Source: a virus. From it: a stretch of DNA of 22,394 nucleotides. The position numbers and the translations under genes were made by a program. Location: the IMG/VR virus record IMGVR_UViG_3300020020_000164, positions 1 through 22,394 of that record; one strand, 5' to 3'. Position 1 is the stretch's first letter, and the number at the start of each line of letters is the position of its first letter. Under the pieces are notes generated by a model. The model was not told the origin of the DNA, ran no database searches, and saw only the letters and a list, made by a program, of their open reading frames with translations. Below are positions 1 through 6,255 of this stretch, piece by piece.

Positions 1-1
1 C

Positions 2-142
2 GCTGAAGGTAGACAGCAAGCGGCAGCCGACATCCGGGCCGTTGACGTTCAGCGCGTCGCCAGATTAGAGGGCGACACCGTCCGCGTCGGGCTGACCGTC
101 GCTGCGCGGGCTGCGGGTGGGGAGGGTGGGACCGATGGATGA
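2..142 (+). CDS. C-terminal end of an unknown upstream gene (partial)
   Basis: This frame is open from the window edge to a TGA at 140-142; the other two plus frames stop within the first 70 bases. The visible 46 residues are Ala/Gly/Arg-rich with a central LEGDTVRVGLTV strand-like stretch and no recognisable motif. The stop lies 8 nt inside the next gene, the overlap style seen across this operon, which supports it being real. Its start is outside the window and its function cannot be told. Confidence 0.45.
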   Translation, partial: AEGRQQAAADIRAVDVQRVARLEGDTVRVGLTVAARAAGGEGGTDG

Positions 143-437
143 TGAGGTCTACGAGGTGATGTTGCCGCCCGGGCATGACCGAAACGTAGCGGTCGCCATC
201 CTGAGCCAAGCCCGGCTAGGGCGCAACCCGATCGACGACATCCAGGTGAGGCATCTGTTGGCGATCGGCTACCGCGCCGGGCTCGCCAAGGGGCGGGAGC
301 GGACAGTGCTGACGTGGGCGGTGGTAGAGGCGGCGGAAGTCTGGCGCGTCGACGGTTCTGATCCGTCGGTCATCGCGCTCATCGTCGCCCTCGACGCCCT
401 CGACGCTGGGGCGGCTGCGCCAGAGGTGCCGCAATGA
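135..437 (+). CDS. Small phage protein of unknown function
   Basis: A 100-residue protein starting at the ATG at 135, chosen over the in-frame GTG at 117 because GGAGGG at 121-126 sits 8 nt upstream of the ATG. The N-terminal part (MDDEVYEVMLPPGHDRN) is acidic; the rest looks helical, with RHLLAIGYRAGLAKGRE and an Ala-rich C-terminus. No membrane segment, zinc motif or catalytic motif is visible. It lies just upstream of the terminase small subunit, where actinophages often carry small unknown or HNH genes; there is no HNH motif here. It is followed by about 146 nt without a convincing gene. Confidence 0.65.
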   Translation: MDDEVYEVMLPPGHDRNVAVAILSQARLGRNPIDDIQVRHLLAIGYRAGLAKGRERTVLTWAVVEAAEVWRVDGSDPSVIALIVALDALDAGAAAPEVPQ

Positions 438-583
438 TCGCGCACGTACTCGACGCCAAGTACCACACGACCAGATAACCGCCGCCACCCCGGAAAATAG
501 TCTTCAGGTCACCGATGGTGGTGGCGGACCGATGCAAGATCTTGCGTGTTACCAGGTCGTATCTCTCATGAAGGGGCAGGCCA

Positions 584-1141
584 GTGGCCTACAGGGCAGA
601 TCTTGTGGACGGCCGTCGGGAACGCGTCGCCGATCTGATCCCGCCGCGGAAGTGCTCTGGTCGGACGACCAAAGGGCTGCCCTGCAAGAACTCCGCCTAC
701 GTGGGTGCGGTTGTCTGCCGCAAGCACGGCGCGGGTGCGCCGCAGGTGAAGGCGGCCGCGGATCGCCGGGTGGTCATGGCCGAGATGCTCGTTGATGGCG
801 GCCCACGCCGGCCTGCGTGGGAGATTCTGCTGGACGTGATGCACGCCGCGGACGTGCTGATGAAGGTGGCCCGCGAGAAGGTTGCGCTCGGCGAGACGCT
901 AACCGTCGCTGATATGGAAGCCTTCACCGCCGCGTTAGAACGGGCTCAGCGGTTCGCTAAGACGGTTCTGGACGCGGGTGTGGATGAGAGGCAGACCAGG
1001 GTCGCTGAGGCGCTCACGGCGCGTCTGACGGGTTTTGTGGACAGAGCTATGGCGTCGGTTGGTCTGCCGTCGGCGGTGCAGGGGCGGTTACGGAAGGCGA
1101 TCGCGGCGGAGGTGGTGGCGGACCGTGCCAACACTCACTGA
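584..1141 (+). CDS. Terminase small subunit, zinc-motif type (putative)
   Basis: A 185-residue protein, GTG start, with AAGGGG at 571-576 seven bases upstream. The N-terminus holds a Cys/His cluster, C24-x9-C34-x10-C45-x2-H48, within RKCSGRTTKGLPCKN and VVCRKHG. This knuckle is familiar from actinophage proteins encoded just before the large terminase. The rest (about 60-185) is predicted all-helical, with a heptad-like stretch around MEAFTAALERAQRFAKTVLD that would suit oligomerisation. The expected role is recognising phage DNA and recruiting the large subunit to start packaging. The call rests on the zinc motif, size, helical content and the 17-nt overlap with TerL. A non-terminase DNA-binding protein is possible. 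Confidence 0.65.
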   Translation: MAYRADLVDGRRERVADLIPPRKCSGRTTKGLPCKNSAYVGAVVCRKHGAGAPQVKAAADRRVVMAEMLVDGGPRRPAWEILLDVMHAADVLMKVAREKVALGETLTVADMEAFTAALERAQRFAKTVLDAGVDERQTRVAEALTARLTGFVDRAMASVGLPSAVQGRLRKAIAAEVVADRANTH

Positions 1142-2648
1142 GCAGGTCGAAGATGGTTATGTGACGTGGGGTGACCCGCCAGAACACGGACCAGAGCTCG
1201 CCTCGCCTGTCAGCCTCGCGCATCACTTGGACACGGGCTACAACGTGCGAGCGCACCTGGATGTGATCGGGGCCGAGATGGCTGCGCTCGAGGCTGGCGT
1301 GTTTGACAGGCTCATGGTCAACTGTCCGCCGCAGGTCGGTAAGTCCAGGTCAGCGGTGGAGTGGGGCGCATTCTGGTGGCTCTGCAAACACCCCACGGCG
1401 AGCATTGTGGTCGGCTGCTACGGCGACGATCTGGCCATCAAGCGTGGTAAGGCGATCCGCCGTCTGGTTGAGTTGCATGGCGGAAAGTATGCGCTGACCA
1501 TTGAGCGCGGTTCGGCGGCGATGAAGGATTGGTCCCTCACCTCTGGTGGCGGGGTCCGGTCGGTTGGTGTTGGCTCGGGTATCACCGGGCATCCGGCGGA
1601 TCTGATCCTGATTGACGACCCGACCCGCTCCCGGCAGGACGCCGACAGTCAGATCAAACGCGACACGGTGCACGACTGGTACTCCGCTGACCTGCTTTCC
1701 CGCCAGCAGCCCGGTACCAAAGTCGTGTTGATCCAAACCCCGTGGCATCCCGACGACCTGCGCGCGCGGGTGATTCAGGAGGAAGGCGACCGCGCTAAGG
1801 GTGGGCGGTGGCGGGTCGCCATCATGGCTGCCCTGGCGGAGTCGCCTGACGATCCGTTGGACCGGTCTCCTGGTGAACCGTTGCCGCATCCCAAGATTGA
1901 CGTCGGTGACACAGCGGCGCTGATGGCGTACTGGGAGGGGTTCCGCTCGAGCGTGTCGGTCAGGGATTGGCGTGCCCTGTGGCAGTGCGACCCGAAGGCC
2001 CCGGAAGGTGCACTCGTCTCCTGGCAGCTGCTCAGGGAACGGCGCTGCTACGAACCCGGCCGGGGTGGGTGCTCGACCGCTCAGCGGACCGCGGTCGCGG
2101 TGGACCCGTCCGGTGGTGGTCGGGATACGGCGGGTGTGATCGGCGGGTTCCTCGGCGTGGACGGCAGGTTGCATTTCACCCATGACCGCAGTGGTGTGAT
2201 GCCGTCGGATCAGTGGGCTCGGGCTGCGAGTGAGATGGCCGCCGAGACGGATGCGGACTGTTTCGTGGTGGAGAAAAACTACGGCGGCGACATGGCCAAG
2301 CTGGTGATCAGGACGGCGTGGGATGCGCTCAGGCGGGAGCAGCCGGACCGGTTCGGTGCGCTGGTGCCAAGGATCGTGGAGGTGACCGCACGCAGGGGGA
2401 AGATGTTGCGGGCTGAGCCGATTGGGCAGCAGTGGCAGGAGGGCAGGTGTGTTACTGCCACGTATCTCCCCGATCTCGAAAGCGAGTGGGCCACTTTTCA
2501 GCCGGGCTCGACGGATAGCCCTGGGCGGTTGGACGCGTCGGTGCATTTGGCCTACGAGCTGCTGCCGATTCCTTCGTCGGGGGTGGCGTCGATGGTGGGG
2601 GCGCAGATTCTGTCGGACACGGATCTGTTGGGTTGGCGGACCCGGTGA
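1125..2648 (+). CDS. Terminase large subunit (DNA-packaging ATPase/nuclease)
   Basis: Powers DNA translocation into the prohead and cuts the concatemer. The start is taken as GTG 1125 (507 aa), because the 30 residues upstream of it in the open frame are an Arg/Trp-rich translation of the TerS gene; GGAGG lies at 1108-1112. ATPase domain: Walker A CPPQVGKS at residues 67-74, Walker B LILIDD at 160-165, followed by DPTRSRQDADS, and a coupling-type motif VVLIQTPWHPDDL near 200-212. RNase H-like nuclease domain: D327 in AVAVDPSG, E383 in VVEKN and D470 in GRLDASVHLAYEL as the likely metal-binding acids. The GITGHPADLILIDDP block is typical of the psiM2 ORF9/Terminase_6C type. All key residues are present, so it should be active. 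Confidence 0.95.
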   Translation: MPTLTEQVEDGYVTWGDPPEHGPELASPVSLAHHLDTGYNVRAHLDVIGAEMAALEAGVFDRLMVNCPPQVGKSRSAVEWGAFWWLCKHPTASIVVGCYGDDLAIKRGKAIRRLVELHGGKYALTIERGSAAMKDWSLTSGGGVRSVGVGSGITGHPADLILIDDPTRSRQDADSQIKRDTVHDWYSADLLSRQQPGTKVVLIQTPWHPDDLRARVIQEEGDRAKGGRWRVAIMAALAESPDDPLDRSPGEPLPHPKIDVGDTAALMAYWEGFRSSVSVRDWRALWQCDPKAPEGALVSWQLLRERRCYEPGRGGCSTAQRTAVAVDPSGGGRDTAGVIGGFLGVDGRLHFTHDRSGVMPSDQWARAASEMAAETDADCFVVEKNYGGDMAKLVIRTAWDALRREQPDRFGALVPRIVEVTARRGKMLRAEPIGQQWQEGRCVTATYLPDLESEWATFQPGSTDSPGRLDASVHLAYELLPIPSSGVASMVGAQILSDTDLLGWRTR

Positions 2649-2718
2649 GGGTGGTTTGTCCTAGCTTTGAAGATCGTTCTTACCCGGGAACGCGGGGTTG
2701 AGACCCGAAACCACGCCT

Positions 2719-2731
2719 GGTGTCTGACACC
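2719..2731. promoter_or_regulatory. Palindrome upstream of the RHH gene, candidate operator
   Basis: GGTGTC-T-GACACC is a perfect 6+1+6 inverted repeat in the gap between TerL and the ribbon-helix-helix gene. TGTCTGACA within it recurs inverted as TGTCAGACA at 2792-2800, across the RHH start codon. Ribbon-helix-helix proteins bind short palindromes and usually repress themselves, so this is a reasonable operator; binding is inferred. Confidence 0.35.
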
Positions 2732-2779
2732 GTTCGGGACACGCCGCATTGTCGGCGTCTCCTCTGCCGGCGAAAGGTA

Positions 2780-2790
2780 GTGTGACACAC
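2780..2790. promoter_or_regulatory. Palindrome abutting the RHH start codon, candidate operator
   Basis: GTGTG-A-CACAC is a perfect 5+1+5 inverted repeat ending at the base before the ATG at 2791. It shares TGACAC with the palindrome at 2719-2731. Occupation by the RHH protein would block its own translation start region or an overlapping promoter. No clear -35/-10 pair could be read here. Confidence 0.3.
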
Positions 2791-2976
2791 ATGTCAGACA
2801 GCGCGGTGGTGGACAAGACACGGCACACCCCGGCGATCGCCGTCCGGGTGAAACGGACCGGCATTGACGTGCTGAACGAACGCGCCCGGGTGGAGGGTGT
2901 CAAGCGGTCTGAGCTTGTCAGGCGGATGTTGGCGTTCGCGTCGGCGCATATGCCTGTCGGGTGGCGGCCGCTGTGA
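2791..2976 (+). CDS. Ribbon-helix-helix (CopG/Arc-like) DNA-binding protein
   Basis: A 61-residue protein with the ribbon-helix-helix layout: a beta strand at about 13-20 (TPAIAVRV), helix 1 at about 23-35 (GIDVLNERARVEG) and helix 2 at about 39-51 (RSELVRRMLAFAS). Such proteins dimerise through the strand and insert it into the major groove. ATG 2791 is chosen because the ribbon is near the N-terminus; an in-frame start at 2749 would add 14 residues not needed by the fold. GAAAGG at 2772-2777 is a weak, distant ribosome site. It is first in a chain of overlapping small genes and is flanked by palindromes, so it probably autoregulates this cassette. A fully stand-alone RHH could also be the antitoxin of a toxin-antitoxin pair, but no toxin family is recognisable next to it. 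Confidence 0.75.
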   Translation: MSDSAVVDKTRHTPAIAVRVKRTGIDVLNERARVEGVKRSELVRRMLAFASAHMPVGWRPL

Positions 2977-3197
2977 GCCAGGTCGACGAGGCGCGACGGT
3001 CGGCCCTGTGGTGGTTCGTCTCGGCGTCCCTGGTGTTCGCCGCCTATCCGGGTTTGTACTTCTGGTGGCGGGATGGTTGGGAAGCGTTCCACACCCTGCT
3101 GGTCGGTGGTGCTTGGTTCTGCATTGGAATGGCGTGGAACCGCCGCGGCTTTGTTGAGGGTTGGCAGGCACGGACCGCAGCGGAGGCAAAGCTGTGA
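2973..3197 (+). CDS. Small two-pass membrane protein, unknown function
   Basis: A 74-residue protein starting at GTG 2973, which overlaps the RHH stop by 4 nt (GTGA). An in-frame GTG at 2961 would add four residues. Two hydrophobic segments are visible, about 11-31 (ALWWFVSASLVFAAYPGLYFW) and about 41-55 (TLLVGGAWFCIGMAW), joined by a short WRDGWEAFH loop; the C-terminus is basic/amphipathic. No ribosome site is obvious, so it is probably translated by coupling. Its position between terminase and portal is unusual for a membrane protein. Superinfection exclusion is one guess, but nothing in the sequence proves it. Confidence 0.65.
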   Translation: MSQVDEARRSALWWFVSASLVFAAYPGLYFWWRDGWEAFHTLLVGGAWFCIGMAWNRRGFVEGWQARTAAEAKL

Positions 3198-3511
3198 TTG
3201 CTGCGTGGCCTCCGGTTGGTGTGCCTGGTGGCGAACCCCCCACCATCCTGATGTGCCCGACCGCGGGCTATCGGTGTGTGGTGAACCTGCCGTCAGGCCG
3301 GGTCAGCCTTGATCACTATCCGTCGCAGTGGACTGTGGGTTCCCGGGTGATGGACTACCCGCAGCATCAGGCGATGTTGATGTTCGCGCCGACAGTCGGG
3401 TTGCTGCGGGCGGCGCAGCGGGCCGGTGTGCAGGGGTCGTTCCGGCGGAAGGTGCCGGGGTTGGTTGAGGCTCTTGAGCGGGCCGGGTTGAAGGTTGGTG
3501 ATGGGTCGTGA
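3194..3511 (+). CDS. Phage protein of unknown function
   Basis: A 105-residue soluble protein. GTG 3194 is preferred over the upstream in-frame start at 3161 because GGAGG at 3182-3186 lies 7 nt before it and it overlaps the preceding stop by GTGA. The N-terminal half looks beta-rich (ILMCPTAGYRCVVNLPSGRVSL, WTVGSRVMDY). The C-terminal half is helical and basic (GLLRAAQRAG, FRRKVPGLVEALERAGL), possibly nucleic-acid binding. No family is recognised. Confidence 0.65.
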   Translation: MIAAWPPVGVPGGEPPTILMCPTAGYRCVVNLPSGRVSLDHYPSQWTVGSRVMDYPQHQAMLMFAPTVGLLRAAQRAGVQGSFRRKVPGLVEALERAGLKVGDGS

Positions 3512-3732
3512 GTGAGCGCGATAAGTGGGATCCGGAGGGTGATACGGCCAGGTATCACCCGGGTAGGGCGTCGCTGCCGATGGAGGACTATCCGGGGCGT
3601 CCGGCGTTCATTCATGACCGGAAGGGTCGGCAGTCGCCGCCACTCACGTGGCCGCATGTCGGGTTGGTTGCTGTCATCGCACTCGCCCTGGTGGCGGTTG
3701 CGTTCGCTTGCGCGTGGGGAATCAAAGGATGA
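3508..3732 (+). CDS. Small single-pass membrane protein, unknown function
   Basis: A 74-residue protein with GTG start in a 4-nt overlap (GTGA) with the previous stop. The first 50 residues are polar and Pro/Asp/Arg-rich (WDPEGDTARYHPGRASLP); residues 51-72 form one hydrophobic helix (VGLVAVIALALVAVAFACAW) ending in GIKG, so it resembles a tail-anchored protein with a cytoplasmic N-terminus. It is the second of three membrane proteins in this cassette. The ribosome site is weak, and coupling from the gene before is likely. Confidence 0.6.
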   Translation: MSERDKWDPEGDTARYHPGRASLPMEDYPGRPAFIHDRKGRQSPPLTWPHVGLVAVIALALVAVAFACAWGIKG

Positions 3733-4376
3733 GCGGCCCGGTCAAGTTTGAGCGTCCGGAGTTGATGCCGGCGTGGGTGTGGTGTGAGCCGCCTGCCGAC
3801 TTCGACGCGATCCGTCTCCGCGGTGAGTTGTACTTTGCCGGGCTCGAGGAGACAGGTATCCGGGTGCAGCGGGTCAAGGCCGGTACTGCGTACAACGCGG
3901 CGGTGTATCAGCCGTGGACGTTCATGTTCATGATGCTGCCCTGGGATGACTTCGCCGATCATGCGGAGTGGTTTGCTACGCGCAACGCTTCGCTGATCAT
4001 GGACTGCCATTTTCCGATCATGAACATGGAGACGGCTGTCGGGTCGGATCAGACGTTGGTTGACATCATCGACCGGAAGGACACCCTCCTCGCGAATCTG
4101 GCGTTGGCGGATGCGGTCACCTGCCCGCGGCCGGAGTGGGCTGCCGACCTGGCTGAGGTTAATCCGAACGTGTTCGTCCTACCTGACATTGAGGCCCCCG
4201 CGTGGATGTACGACGACAGCGACTCTGATGAGGAGCCGTCTGATGCGGAGGTCGACGAGTATGAGTCGGCCATGGCTAGTGCGCAACGGTTCGGGATGCG
4301 CATGATGGAGATTGCGCAGGCATCGATTCGGGTGAAGCAGGAGCGGATGCGGGCACGTCGGGAGATGACATTGTGA
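3729..4376 (+). CDS. Glycosyltransferase-like truncated protein (putative)
   Basis: A 215-residue protein starting at ATG 3729 in an ATGA overlap, with GGGGA at 3716-3720 upstream. Residues about 56-156 read like the end of the first Rossmann domain of GT-B (GT4-like) glycosyltransferases: YQPWTFMFMMLPW, LIMDCHFPIM (90-98), LANLALADAVTCP (120-132), then AADLAEVNPNVFVLPDIE, which parallels the usual aDaVt..s..la..l....NV.VlPN pattern. The donor-binding C-terminal domain is absent. It is replaced by an acidic linker (about 161-180, DDSDSDEEPSDAEVDEYE) and a Met/Arg-rich helix (183-212). It may be a degenerate or repurposed enzyme, or a helper that binds a glycan or another subunit. The family call is by eye and tentative. 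Confidence 0.5.
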   Translation: MSGPVKFERPELMPAWVWCEPPADFDAIRLRGELYFAGLEETGIRVQRVKAGTAYNAAVYQPWTFMFMMLPWDDFADHAEWFATRNASLIMDCHFPIMNMETAVGSDQTLVDIIDRKDTLLANLALADAVTCPRPEWAADLAEVNPNVFVLPDIEAPAWMYDDSDSDEEPSDAEVDEYESAMASAQRFGMRMMEIAQASIRVKQERMRARREMTL

Positions 4377-4846
4377 CCGTCCTGCTGGTGCTGGGCCTCA
4401 TCGTGGCTGTGTGGCGGGTGAGTCGCCTGTTGGTGTCGGATGCGTTCCCGCCGGTGAAGGCTGTGCGGGAGTGGACGGTCCGCACGTTCGGCGACGTGGA
4501 CGCGGAGGGCGGGTTGGTGGGTGGCCGTCGCTGGGGTTGGATGGTGCGGTTGGACAAACCCAACGCTGATGGTGAGGTGTCGACGGGTCGGCATGTGGGT
4601 CGGGCAGCTGCGGGGGCACTGCGCGGCTTTAGCCATGCAATCGCGTATGTGTGGACGTGTCCGTGGTGTATGTCGGTGTGGGCTGGTGCCGTGTTGGTTG
4701 CTGCTGCGGATTGGCGGTTGTCGGTGCCTTACCCGTGGCTGATTGTGGCGGCTGGGTCGGCGTTGTCGGGGGCTATGTCGTGGGTTGAGTCTGAGCATGA
4801 TCAGCGTTGGGAGTTGCGGCAGCGGGAAGTGGAGAGGGGACGCTGA
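4373..4846 (+). CDS. Membrane protein resembling DUF1360
   Basis: A 157-residue protein with GTG start in a GTGA overlap. An N-terminal hydrophobic helix (about 2-16) runs into WRVSRLLVSDAFPPVKAVREW, then a basic/acidic middle part, then AIAYVWTCPWCMSVWAGAVLVAA (about 89-111) and a third hydrophobic segment YPWLIVAAGSALSGAMSW (about 120-137); the C-terminus is charged. The arrangement of an RLL-D-P-R start and a CPWC (C96, C99)-x3-W segment entering a membrane helix matches what I recall of the DUF1360 family, whose function is unknown. It is the third membrane protein of the cassette. Confidence 0.6.
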   Translation: MTVLLVLGLIVAVWRVSRLLVSDAFPPVKAVREWTVRTFGDVDAEGGLVGGRRWGWMVRLDKPNADGEVSTGRHVGRAAAGALRGFSHAIAYVWTCPWCMSVWAGAVLVAAADWRLSVPYPWLIVAAGSALSGAMSWVESEHDQRWELRQREVERGR

Positions 4847-5232
4847 TGGCTGACGTGGATCACATCCGTCGGGACACGCTGCGTCTGGTGGAGGCGCTTG
4901 TCCGGGCCAAGGTTGAAACTCGCCGGGCGGAGTTGGCTTTCGCCAACGGGTGCGAGGCGTCGGCGGCTAGGGCTTTTGAGGACGGCCGGCTGTCGGTTGT
5001 CGAGGTCGACATGTGGCAGGCGGTTGGTTTGACGAGAGAGCTGACCGCAGCGGGTCTGGTGTTTGGCGACCCGTGTCCTGTGTGCGGGAAGGATGGGTGG
5101 CCAGCGGGGTCAGCTGGAAATGCTCGGCGGGGTCATGAGTTGGATCAGCATGAGGGCGATCCGCGGATCGAGCCGCGGTGGAGACAGTCCCGTGTCGGTG
5201 AGGGTGGGTTACTTGGTGGTAGCACACCATGA
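4846..5232 (+). CDS. Small protein with a CPVC/His zinc-knuckle-like motif
   Basis: A 128-residue protein. ATG 4846 is chosen over the upstream in-frame start at 4807 because GGAGAGGGG (4831-4839) lies just before it and the codon overlaps the preceding stop (TGATG). The N-terminal half is helical (DTLRLVEALVRAKVETRRAE). The C-terminal half has C77-P-V-C80-GKDGW ... H97-ELDQ-H102, a C-x2-C ... H-x4-H set that could bind one zinc. The C-terminal tail is Gly/Arg-rich. DNA or protein binding is possible; no named family is recognised. Confidence 0.65.
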   Translation: MADVDHIRRDTLRLVEALVRAKVETRRAELAFANGCEASAARAFEDGRLSVVEVDMWQAVGLTRELTAAGLVFGDPCPVCGKDGWPAGSAGNARRGHELDQHEGDPRIEPRWRQSRVGEGGLLGGSTP

Positions 5233-5522
5233 CGGCATTCATTCCTGGTTGTGGTGATGAGGGCTGCGAATGCCACCACAAGACACCGGATGTCTTGCTC
5301 GGCGTGGCTGTGCCGGGGGGCCGGGCTGAGTTCGCCGCCGCGTTCGTGACACTCGCCGAACTGTTGGCCAGCGAGGATCGAGGCGGTGCGATTCCGGCTG
5401 GCATCATCCAAGGCGTCGACGCGGTGACACCGCAGTTTGCCCGCGAGTTCGGCGAGGCGGTAGGGCGCGGGATCGACGCCGTCCTGGGGGCTGACATGCC
5501 AGACCCCCAGCCCGAAGGCTGA
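5229..5522 (+). CDS. Small Cys/His-cluster protein, unknown function
   Basis: A 97-residue protein in an ATGA overlap with the gene before. A tight cluster CGDEGCECHH near residues 8-17 (three Cys, two His) suggests a metal site. The remainder is a mix of hydrophobic strand and helix (FAAAFVTLAELLA, FAREFGEAVGRGIDAVLGAD). It is the last gene of the overlapping cassette. A hairpin overlaps its 3' end, and the next gene lies on the opposite strand. Confidence 0.6.
   Translation: MTAFIPGCGDEGCECHHKTPDVLLGVAVPGGRAEFAAAFVTLAELLASEDRGGAIPAGIIQGVDAVTPQFAREFGEAVGRGIDAVLGADMPDPQPEG
5484..5510. terminator. Hairpin at the end of the accessory cassette
   Basis: CTGGGGG at 5484-5490 pairs with CCCCCAG at 5504-5510, and the inner CTG/CAG extends the stem across one bulged A, leaving a 6-nt loop. 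It overlaps the last codons of the gene ending at 5522 and no T-run follows. It may act as a weak actinobacterial terminator between the plus-strand cassette and the convergent minus-strand gene. Confidence 0.3.
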
Positions 5523-5663
5523 GGGTCCGGTTGTCGCGGCGCAGGCTGGCACTGTCCCGTTGAAACTCCAGGGGCCCAGGGGTATCGGTTCTGTAGGGTC
5601 CCAGCCTTTGGAGCGGAGGTGTTACCGGTTGCCCCTGGTGACTCCGTTGACGCCGTCGCGACG

Positions 5664-6017
5664 CTATTCGTCGGCCCCGTACGCGGAGTTCCGGGCTCGG
5701 CGCAGGACCCGAATCAACTGGTTGACTTGGTGCCGGTCGAACGTTCCCCACAGGCCGGTGAACTGGGCTGGTTCGTCTTCGGGTTCGCCGTTGGCGCTCT
5801 CGGTGGGGCTGAGTTGCTTCACCTCGGGAACGAACCTGCCGAGCTCGGCGTCGGGCCATTCGGCGGCTGGCTTCTTCGACGGTCCGAGTCCGAGCATGCG
5901 GGCGATCGGGTGGCCTTCGTGGGTGGTGACTCCGACTTGGACGTACGTTTTTTCGCCGGACCACGCAACGGCGACGTCGAACATGCTGGCGTTGTCGCGG
6001 ATGACTTCTTTGGGCAT
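5664..6017 (-). CDS. Lone minus-strand gene, actinobacterial small acidic protein
   Basis: A 117-residue protein, the only convincing minus-strand gene in the window. Its ATG has GGAGA 6 bases upstream on the coding strand (read from 6028 down to 6024). The sequence looks protein-like: RDNASMFDVAVAWSGEKTYV then QVGVTTHEG at the N-terminus, an acidic Pro/Glu linker (about 65-82), then FTGLWGTFDRHQVNQLIRVL and RRARNSAYGADE. The N-terminal strand pattern and the C-terminal QVNxLIRVLRRARxxAxGxDE ending resemble small proteins I recall from Actinobacteria and their phages, of unknown function. Its orientation inside a late operon suggests a separately expressed accessory gene (moron). The overlapping plus-strand frames lack comparable composition or ribosome sites. 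Confidence 0.75.
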   Translation of the reverse strand: MPKEVIRDNASMFDVAVAWSGEKTYVQVGVTTHEGHPIARMLGLGPSKKPAAEWPDAELGRFVPEVKQLSPTESANGEPEDEPAQFTGLWGTFDRHQVNQLIRVLRRARNSAYGADE

Positions 6018-6037
6018 CTCTGTTCTCCTTCGCGGTA

Positions 6038-6050
6038 CCCCGTCACGGGG
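6038..6050. promoter_or_regulatory. Palindrome in the leader of the minus-strand gene
   Basis: CCCCG-TCA-CGGGG is a 5-bp perfect inverted repeat 20 nt upstream of the minus-strand start codon and just before its ribosome site. It could be an operator for a repressor or a leader hairpin; either role is inferred from position only. Confidence 0.25.
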
Positions 6051-6152
6051 CTGCTGTCAGCGTAGGCTTCAGATGCGAGGCGTGCGGCGGCATCCGCCCG
6101 GTGTCGGGCACGCCTGATGTGTGGCCGCCCGACCGCCGCGGTCACGTGTCGC

Positions 6153-6187
6153 GCAGACCCCCGGGATCCTCCGTTCCGGGGGTCTGC
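6153..6187. terminator. Strong perfect hairpin, probable factor-independent terminator
   Basis: GCAGACCCCCGG at 6153-6164 pairs perfectly with CCGGGGGTCTGC at 6176-6187, a 12-bp GC-rich stem with an 11-nt loop that can shorten by a G-T and an A-T pair. It stands between the minus-strand gene and the portal gene. There is no T-run, which is common for actinobacterial terminators. It would stop plus-strand read-through from the terminase/accessory region, and anything entering from the right on the minus strand. Confidence 0.55.
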
Positions 6188-6214
6188 TGCATAGGTAGAT
6201 CCGTGATCGCGGTC

Positions 6215-6220
6215 TACGAT
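6215..6220 (+). promoter_or_regulatory. Candidate -10 element for the portal operon
   Basis: TACGAT lies 35 nt before the portal start codon, after the 6153-6187 hairpin. It fits the TANNNT -10 pattern used by actinobacterial sigma-70-type promoters. No good -35 is visible. A matching TACGAT stands before the protease gene at 14193-14198. Confidence 0.25.
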
Positions 6221-6255
6221 GAGTCCACCGTCTCGGCTGATCACGGGGGTGAGCA

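Noticed and set aside
434-478. 14-codon ORF overlapping the stop of the gene at 135-437 (ATGA)
   Set aside because: Start overlap is suggestive, but it is very short, lacks a ribosome site of its own and encodes nothing recognisable.
1035-1124. Longer N-terminus for the terminase large subunit
   Set aside because: The extra 30 residues are an Arg/Trp-rich out-of-frame reading of the TerS gene; GTG 1125 fits the family better.
5523-5663. Possible tRNA or attachment site in the gap with CCAGGGGC/GCCCCTGG arms (5568-5575, 5631-5638)
   Set aside because: No T-loop GGTTCRA motif or cloverleaf could be drawn; the arms are 55 nt apart and are left unassigned.
5560-6117. Plus-strand frames opposite the 5664-6017 minus gene
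   Set aside because: Weaker composition and no ribosome site, while the minus frame has GGAGA before its ATG and a family-like ending.
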